From Kiloniellaceae bacterium (lineage in GTDB: Bacteria; Pseudomonadota; Alphaproteobacteria; Kiloniellales; Kiloniellaceae): a stretch of DNA of 64,000 nucleotides. Where the stretch lies: assembly GCA_021776195.1 (NCBI GenBank), contig JAJFGK010000044.1:69787-133786 (forward strand), read 5' to 3'. A program made the position numbers and the translations under genes. A model generated the notes under the pieces. The model did not search any database, was not told the origin of the DNA, and saw only the letters and a list, made by a program, of their open reading frames with translations. Shown in pieces: positions 59,820-64,000 of the stretch; position 1 is the stretch's first letter, and every line of letters starts with the position of its first letter.

Positions 59820-61052
59820 ATGGCAAAGATCGATCCGGAGCGGTTGCTCGCCGACCTGCGTCACCTCAGAACCTTCGGGGCCGAGGGAACCGGCGTGGTG
59901 CGCCCGTCGCTGTCGCCCATCGACGTGGCATCGCGGCACTGGCTTTGCCAACGCATGACCGAGGCCGGACTCGAGGCCCGAATCGATGGCGTCGGCACGG
60001 TCTATGGGCGCGCGCCGCGGTCCGGTAAGGCCCTTCTCATCGGCTCGCACAGCGATACCCAGCCGCGCGGCGGCTGGCTCGACGGCGCCATGGGGGTGAT
60101 CTACGCCCTGGAGGTCGCCCGCGCCCTGGCCGAGGCGCCCGAGACCAGCGCTCTCCCGGTCGATATCGGCTCCTGGATCGACGAGGAGGGTAGTTATTAT
60201 GGCTTCCTTGGCAGCCGCGCCTTTTGTGGCTTTGCCGACGACGTGGCCTTCGAGACCGTGACCAACAAGGCGGGCGAGAGCCTGGCCGCCGCAATCGAGG
60301 CGGCCGGTATCGCCGGCGAACCGCGCGCCCAGCTGGAGCCCGAGCGCCATATCGCCTACCTCGAAGCCCATATCGAACAGGGGCCCCATCTGGAGGCCAG
60401 CGGCAAGCAGATCGGCGTGGTGACCGGGATCGTCGGACTGCGCACGGCGCGGATTGTCTGCCGCGGCCAGCAAAACCATGCCGGGACGACGCCCATGCAT
60501 CTGCGCAAAGACGCCGGCGTCGCGGCGGTGGCTCTCGCCTCGCGCATCCATGAAGAGTTCGCCCGGCTGGCCGGCGAGCGGACGGTCTGGACCGTCGGAC
60601 AGATGGCTTTCGACCCGGGCGCCAGCAGCATCATCCCGGGACGCGCCGAGATGCTGTTGCAGTTCCGCGACCCCGATGCCGGGCAGCTTGACCGGATGCA
60701 GGCGCGATTCTTCGAGTTGGTCGCCGAAGCCCAAGCGCCCGGTCCCGTGGCGGTCGAGGCGGCGATGCTGGGCGAGGGGGTGGCCCCTGTTGCCATGGAC
60801 CAGGGTCTCCAGGCCCATATTACGGCGGCCGCCCAACGCCACGCCCCGGGCGCCTGGATGGCGATGCCGAGCGGCGCCGGCCACGATGCGCAGGTCTTCG
60901 CGCTGCGCCTGCCCTCGGCCATGCTCTTCGTGCCCAGCATCGGCGGCGTCAGCCACGACTTCGCCGAGGACACCGCCGACGAAGACATCGTGCTCGGCTG
61001 TCAGGTCATGGCCAGCGCGGCGGCCTCGATCCTGCTGGAAGCAAATGGCTGA
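59820..61052 (+). CDS. M20-family Zn-dependent amidohydrolase (hydantoinase/carbamoylase family)
   Basis: A 410-residue amidase. 'LLIGSHSDTQPRGGWLDGAM' carries the first metal His and the bridging Asp; 'DEEGSYYGFLGSRAF' has the catalytic and metal Glu residues; 'HIEQGPHLE' and 'QNHAGTTPM' match N-carbamoyl-L-amino acid hydrolases and allantoate or ureidoglycolate amidohydrolases. Such enzymes finish hydantoin or ureide breakdown, in keeping with the two HyuAB pairs about 36 kb away, though they are not adjacent. ATG 59820 is chosen by homology; the ribosome binding site is weak. Convergent with gspJ over 34 bases. Confidence 0.9.
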   Translation: MAKIDPERLLADLRHLRTFGAEGTGVVRPSLSPIDVASRHWLCQRMTEAGLEARIDGVGTVYGRAPRSGKALLIGSHSDTQPRGGWLDGAMGVIYALEVARALAEAPETSALPVDIGSWIDEEGSYYGFLGSRAFCGFADDVAFETVTNKAGESLAAAIEAAGIAGEPRAQLEPERHIAYLEAHIEQGPHLEASGKQIGVVTGIVGLRTARIVCRGQQNHAGTTPMHLRKDAGVAAVALASRIHEEFARLAGERTVWTVGQMAFDPGASSIIPGRAEMLLQFRDPDAGQLDRMQARFFELVAEAQAPGPVAVEAAMLGEGVAPVAMDQGLQAHITAAAQRHAPGAWMAMPSGAGHDAQVFALRLPSAMLFVPSIGGVSHDFAEDTADEDIVLGCQVMASAAASILLEANG

Positions 61053-61086
61053 AACGCGACGGCGGGATATCGCCTAATAGATAGCA

Positions 61087-61743
61087 TCACTGACGGGGAA
61101 TCGACGCGGTGCGCGGCGCGATCACCAGGCGCGGCCAGACCCGCCGGTCGGCTTCGTCAAAGCGCCCCTCGATGGCGACCAGGGCCGGCGGTGTTTGCTG
61201 ACCGGTCCAGTCGTCGGTCCACTCGGCGGCCTCCGCGCCTTGGGGCACGCCGTAGTAGGAAATGGCCAGATCCCGCAGGCCGGTCATCAGGACCCGGGTT
61301 CGTTCGGGATCGTCGGGAAAGGATCCATCCCAGTCTTCGCCGAACGGAAACCAGCGCAGCACCAGACGGGGCCCTTCCTCGCCGTCTTCGCCTGTCAACT
61401 GGAAGGCCGTGGCACCGCCGCCGCCGACCTGGGCGAGCCAGGGCGCGACGAAGACCAGGCTCTGCGGGTCGCCGGCAAAGGCGCTGCTGACCTCGGCATT
61501 GCCGGCCGGCGCCACCAGCGGCTGGGTCAATTGGCGGCGCAGCAGGTTCTGGACCCGCTCGATCTTGCCGGCGGTCTGCGCCTGACGGGTCCCCGCCTCC
61601 CAGGCCCGGGTGCCGAAACGAAGTCCGCCGACCAGCGCGAGCGACATCAGGCCGAGCAGGAGCAAGGCGATCAGAAGCTCGACGAAGGTGAAGCCGCGCG
61701 ACCGATTGCGACGCGACCTGTGCCATGAGGAGGCCGCGTTCAT
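61087..61743 (-). CDS. gspJ: Type II secretion minor pseudopilin GspJ
   Basis: A 218-residue type IV pilin-like protein. A basic leader 'WHRSRRNRSRG' is followed by the processing site G-FTFVELL (E at +5) and the hydrophobic helix 'FTFVELLIALLLLGLMSLAL'. Size and the position after gspI identify it as GspJ. It is part of the pilus tip complex (GspH-I-J-K). ATG 61743 overlaps the gspI stop by four bases. It is the last gene of the run; no gspK follows because the next gene is the convergent amidohydrolase. Confidence 0.9.
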   Translation of the reverse strand: MNAASSWHRSRRNRSRGFTFVELLIALLLLGLMSLALVGGLRFGTRAWEAGTRQAQTAGKIERVQNLLRRQLTQPLVAPAGNAEVSSAFAGDPQSLVFVAPWLAQVGGGGATAFQLTGEDGEEGPRLVLRWFPFGEDWDGSFPDDPERTRVLMTGLRDLAISYYGVPQGAEAAEWTDDWTGQQTPPALVAIEGRFDEADRRVWPRLVIAPRTASIPRQ

Positions 61744-62165
61744 GGCTCCTCCCCCAGGCGCAGCGTTTCCAGGCGGACAGGCCCGCCGCCACGTTCGTCG
61801 CGAATCTCGACCACGATTCTGTAGGGCAGGATCTTGCGGCGCGCTGGGCCGACCCGGCCCAGCGCCTCCTGGGCCTCGATCTCGACGCTCCAACGGCCGC
61901 CCTCGGGCAACTCGCCCTCGCTGCGGCCGGCTTCCAGCGGAATGAGAACGCCGACCTCGGCCAGCTTGGAGCGCGCCTGCAAGGCGGCCAGGGCGTGGCG
62001 TTCGGCGCGGTCCAGACCGCCCAACCCGGTTCCGAAGGCCTGCAGCAGGGCGGTGAAGGCGATGGCCATGATGGCGAAGGCGACCAGCGCCTCGAGCAAG
62101 GTGAAGCCGCGTTGGGAACTGGACCTCTCGATCGGCCCACCCCTCTCACGGCCCACTCCTTTCAT
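61740..62165 (-). CDS. gspI: Type II secretion minor pseudopilin GspI
   Basis: A 141-residue pseudopilin with a basic leader and the processing site 'RG-FTLLEALVAFAIMAIAF' (E at +5). Size and operon position between gspH and gspJ fit GspI, the core of the tip complex. The ATG at 62165 forms a 4-base ATGA overlap with the gspH stop, and its own end overlaps gspJ likewise. Confidence 0.9.
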   Translation of the reverse strand: MKGVGRERGGPIERSSSQRGFTLLEALVAFAIMAIAFTALLQAFGTGLGGLDRAERHALAALQARSKLAEVGVLIPLEAGRSEGELPEGGRWSVEIEAQEALGRVGPARRKILPYRIVVEIRDERGGGPVRLETLRLGEEP

Positions 62166-62620
62166 GGCAGGTCATCCGCATCGCGTTCCTCGACCGTGAC
62201 CCCGCCGTCGAACCAGTCGACGCGCAGATCGGTGGCGCGGTCGCCGGCGACCAGGGTGATGCGGCCGCCGGTCGAGCTGCCGTCGGAAAAGAAGCGGATG
62301 CGGCCCGAGCGGTCGCCGGTCCGTTCCGCGGCGGCCGTCACCAGGCGCAACTGAAAGCCGTCGGCGATCCGCCGCTCGCGGCCGGTCCGGCCGATCCGGT
62401 AGTGCCGTCCCTGGAGATCGAGGATCAGCAGGCCGTCGCGGTTCTCGCGGATCGCCAGGGCGCGGGCCGCGCGGGCCGCGTCGGCGAGCTCGGCGGCGCC
62501 ATCGCGCAGCTTGAGGGAGGGAATGGTCTCGCGCGCGACGATGGGAACGAAGGCGATCACCAGTCCCATGATCGCCAGCACGATCAGGAGTTCGACGAGG
62601 GTGAAGCCCTTTTGGCCCAT
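62162..62620 (-). CDS. gspH: Type II secretion pseudopilin GspH
   Basis: A 152-residue pseudopilin starting MGQKG-FTLVELLIVLAIMG, a very short leader with the prepilin cleavage site (E at +5). The C-terminal beta-rich domain 'RIRFFSDGSSTGGRITLVAG' is the GspH pattern. ATG 62620 is chosen as the nearest start to the cleavage site; the frame is open upstream. It lies 19 bases after gspG and overlaps gspI by four. Confidence 0.9.
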   Translation of the reverse strand: MGQKGFTLVELLIVLAIMGLVIAFVPIVARETIPSLKLRDGAAELADAARAARALAIRENRDGLLILDLQGRHYRIGRTGRERRIADGFQLRLVTAAAERTGDRSGRIRFFSDGSSTGGRITLVAGDRATDLRVDWFDGGVTVEERDADDLP

Positions 62621-62639
62621 GTTGCCCGGTCCGCCGGCG

Positions 62640-63083
62640 CTATTGCCAACTGGTGATATCGGCGTCCTTGTCCTCGCCGCCTTCCTGGCTGTCGGCGCCC
62701 AGGGAGTAGAGGTCGTAGTCGCCATGCTCGCCGGGAAAGCGATAGATATAGGGCTTGCCCCAGGGATCGATCAGGGAATCGGCCTTCTTCAAGTAGGGAC
62801 CGTTCCAGCGTTCGGCATCGGCTGGTTTTTCGAGCAGGGCGTCCAGGCCGCTGTCCTCGCTTGGGTACTGCCCGACATCCAGGACATAGAGATCGAGAAT
62901 GCCGCCCAGACGATCGATTTGGATTTTTGCCGCGTCCACGCGGGCCCCGCCCAGTTGATTCAACAGAGCCGGCACCGCCAATGCGCCGATTGCAGCCAGA
63001 ATCAACAAGACAACCAGCAACTCGACCATGGTAAATCCGCGCTGCTTGCGTTTGCGAGCTGCCCTTTTGTCTTCTTCAGCCAC
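62640..63083 (-). CDS. gspG: Type II secretion major pseudopilin GspG
   Basis: A 147-residue major pseudopilin: leader 'EEDKRAARKRKQRG' and processing site G-FTMVELLVVLLILAAIG, then 'YPSEDSGLDALLEKP', 'WNGPYLKK' and 'DPWGKPYIYRFPGEHGDYDL', all hallmarks of GspG (calcium-binding loop). The GTG at 63083 is preferred: aaagga lies 8 bases upstream and gives a leader of normal length. The in-frame ATG at 63143 has no ribosome binding site and would overlap gspF by 14 bases. Confidence 0.9.
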   Translation of the reverse strand: MAEEDKRAARKRKQRGFTMVELLVVLLILAAIGALAVPALLNQLGGARVDAAKIQIDRLGGILDLYVLDVGQYPSEDSGLDALLEKPADAERWNGPYLKKADSLIDPWGKPYIYRFPGEHGDYDLYSLGADSQEGGEDKDADITSWQ

Positions 63084-63129
63084 TTGGCCGTTCCTTTTCT
63101 CGATTGGATCGTCGTCTGTTGGTATCGCC

Positions 63130-64000
63130 CTATAACGCGACATTGTAGGAACCCAGGATAGCGGACACCAGTGCGCCCATGATCAAGGCGACCACGAGTC
63201 CCAGTCCCAATGTAAGACCGGGCACCAGAAATGCCAGCAGTCGTTGGAGGCCGCGCTGGACCTCGTCGTCGTAGACCTCGGCGACACGCAGCAGCATGGT
63301 GTCGAGCTGACCGCTCTCCTCGCCGATAAAGATCAATTGGGTTGCCAGGGCCGGGAAGGCGCCGGTCTGTTCCATGGGGCCGGCCAGGCCCTCGCCCTTG
63401 GCCAGGGGCCCGCGAATCCGCTCGGCGGCGTCGCGCATCGCCTGGTTGACGATCGTCTGGTTGGCCATGGTCAGGGCGTTCAGCACAGTGACGCCGTTGC
63501 GCAGCAGCGATCCCAGGGTCCGGCTGAAGCGGGCCATCTCGACCCGGCGCACCAGCGAGCCGTAGAGCGGCAGGCCCAGGCAAAATCGGTCCCAGCGCAG
63601 ACGGCCTTCGGGGTAGGCATTATGACGGCGCAGCCCGACGAGGCCGACCAGAAGAGCCACCAGAAAGACCCAGCCGTAGTCGACCGTCAGGTCGGACAGC
63701 CCGACCACGATTTGCGTGAGGAACGGCAGCTCCTCGCCGGCCTCCTCGAACAGCGGGGTGAACTCGGGGACAACCCAGGCCATCAGCAGGGCCAGCGTGC
63801 CCAGGGTCACCACCAGGACGATGATCGGGTAGGTCATGGCCGAGCGCACGCTGGCTCGTAGCCGCAGGGTCCGCTCCAGAACGTCGGCCAGCTGTTCCAG
63901 CACGACCTCCAGCGAGCCGCCGGCCTCGCCGGCGCGGATCATGCCGGAATAGTAGGGCGGGAAGTAGGCAGCCTCGGCCTCCAGGGCCTCGGCGAAGGCC
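63130..64000 (-). CDS. gspF: Type II secretion inner-membrane protein GspF, 5' truncated by the window edge
   Basis: The frame is open to the right edge, so the N-terminal part lies outside; about 289 codons are visible. An internal Met at 63942 is not the start because the upstream codons continue the family sequence (PPYYSG-MIRAGEAGGSLEVVLE, the T2SSF domain core). Membrane segments: 'TYPIIVLVVTLGTLALLMAW', the stretch near 'VFLVALLVGLVGL', and the C-terminal 'LGLGLVVALIMGALVSAIL'. A second T2SSF domain has 'FSRTLGSLLRNGVTVLNALT' and 'FIGEESGQL'. GspF couples the ATPase GspE to the assembling pseudopilus. Gap to gspG (from GTG 63083) is 46 bases. Confidence 0.93.
   Translation of the reverse strand, partial: AFAEALEAEAAYFPPYYSGMIRAGEAGGSLEVVLEQLADVLERTLRLRASVRSAMTYPIIVLVVTLGTLALLMAWVVPEFTPLFEEAGEELPFLTQIVVGLSDLTVDYGWVFLVALLVGLVGLRRHNAYPEGRLRWDRFCLGLPLYGSLVRRVEMARFSRTLGSLLRNGVTVLNALTMANQTIVNQAMRDAAERIRGPLAKGEGLAGPMEQTGAFPALATQLIFIGEESGQLDTMLLRVAEVYDDEVQRGLQRLLAFLVPGLTLGLGLVVALIMGALVSAILGSYNVAL

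Overview
The window is GC-rich chromosomal DNA with tightly packed, often overlapping genes. The gene content (TorT-like/ribose-type ABC importer, PxpABC and hydantoinase-type operons, EcpG-free T2SS locus, CheY-like/HWE-style signalling) fits a heterotrophic alphaproteobacterium, probably marine Rhodospirillales/Kiloniellales-like; this placement is inference. No rRNA, tRNA, CRISPR array or insertion sequence was seen. Both ends cut through genes: a QEGLA-motif metallopeptidase at the left and gspF at the right.

Region 1 (about 1.1-6.5 kb) is a minus-strand operon pxpA-BCCP-biotin carboxylase-pxpB-pxpC, a split version of the urea-carboxylase architecture joined to a 5-oxoprolinase A subunit, with a divergent LysR regulator and a candidate LysR box. 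Region 2 (6.5-8 kb) is an ArsR/SRPBCC pair facing a RibD/DHFR-like gene. Region 3 (8.2-13.7 kb) is a plus-strand importer operon: TorT-like binding protein, double ATPase, two permeases and a short-chain dehydrogenase. Region 4 (13.8-28.7 kb) holds a hydantoinase/oxoprolinase pair on the minus strand, a divergent overlapping operon pxpB-pxpC-hyuB-hyuA, a GMC dehydrogenase with its small subunit and a second pxpA, then a TauD-like dioxygenase and a class IV aminotransferase. Together regions 1-4 look like a catabolic zone for lactams, cyclic amides and amino-acid derivatives.

Region 5 (28.7-45.2 kb) is the most unusual. Two minus-strand genes encode an exported protein made of three tail-collar-like repeats and a 1,219-residue protein with a beta-rich front and a multi-membrane-pass end. 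Divergent from them runs a six-gene plus-strand operon: four exported or membrane-anchored CxxCH haem proteins, one exported protein without a recognised domain, and a patatin-type lipase whose catalytic halves are separated by many membrane segments. I recognise no described system with this composition.

Region 6 (45.2-56.6 kb) starts with an N-acetylmuramoyl-alanine amidase-like protein, then a signalling/transport block: a REC-PAS-histidine kinase, a single-domain response regulator translationally coupled to a GAF/PAS histidine kinase, and divergently an ATP-grasp (D-Ala-D-Ala-ligase-like) enzyme, a protein fusing an extracytoplasmic sensor to a major-facilitator transporter, and an ABC_sub_bind-type periplasmic protein. 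Region 7 (56.6-61.1 kb) has a PLP lyase/decarboxylase with an FGGY sugar kinase, and a divergent M20 amidohydrolase. Region 8 (61.1-64 kb) is the type II secretion run gspF-G-H-I-J, ending at gspJ with no gspK after it.
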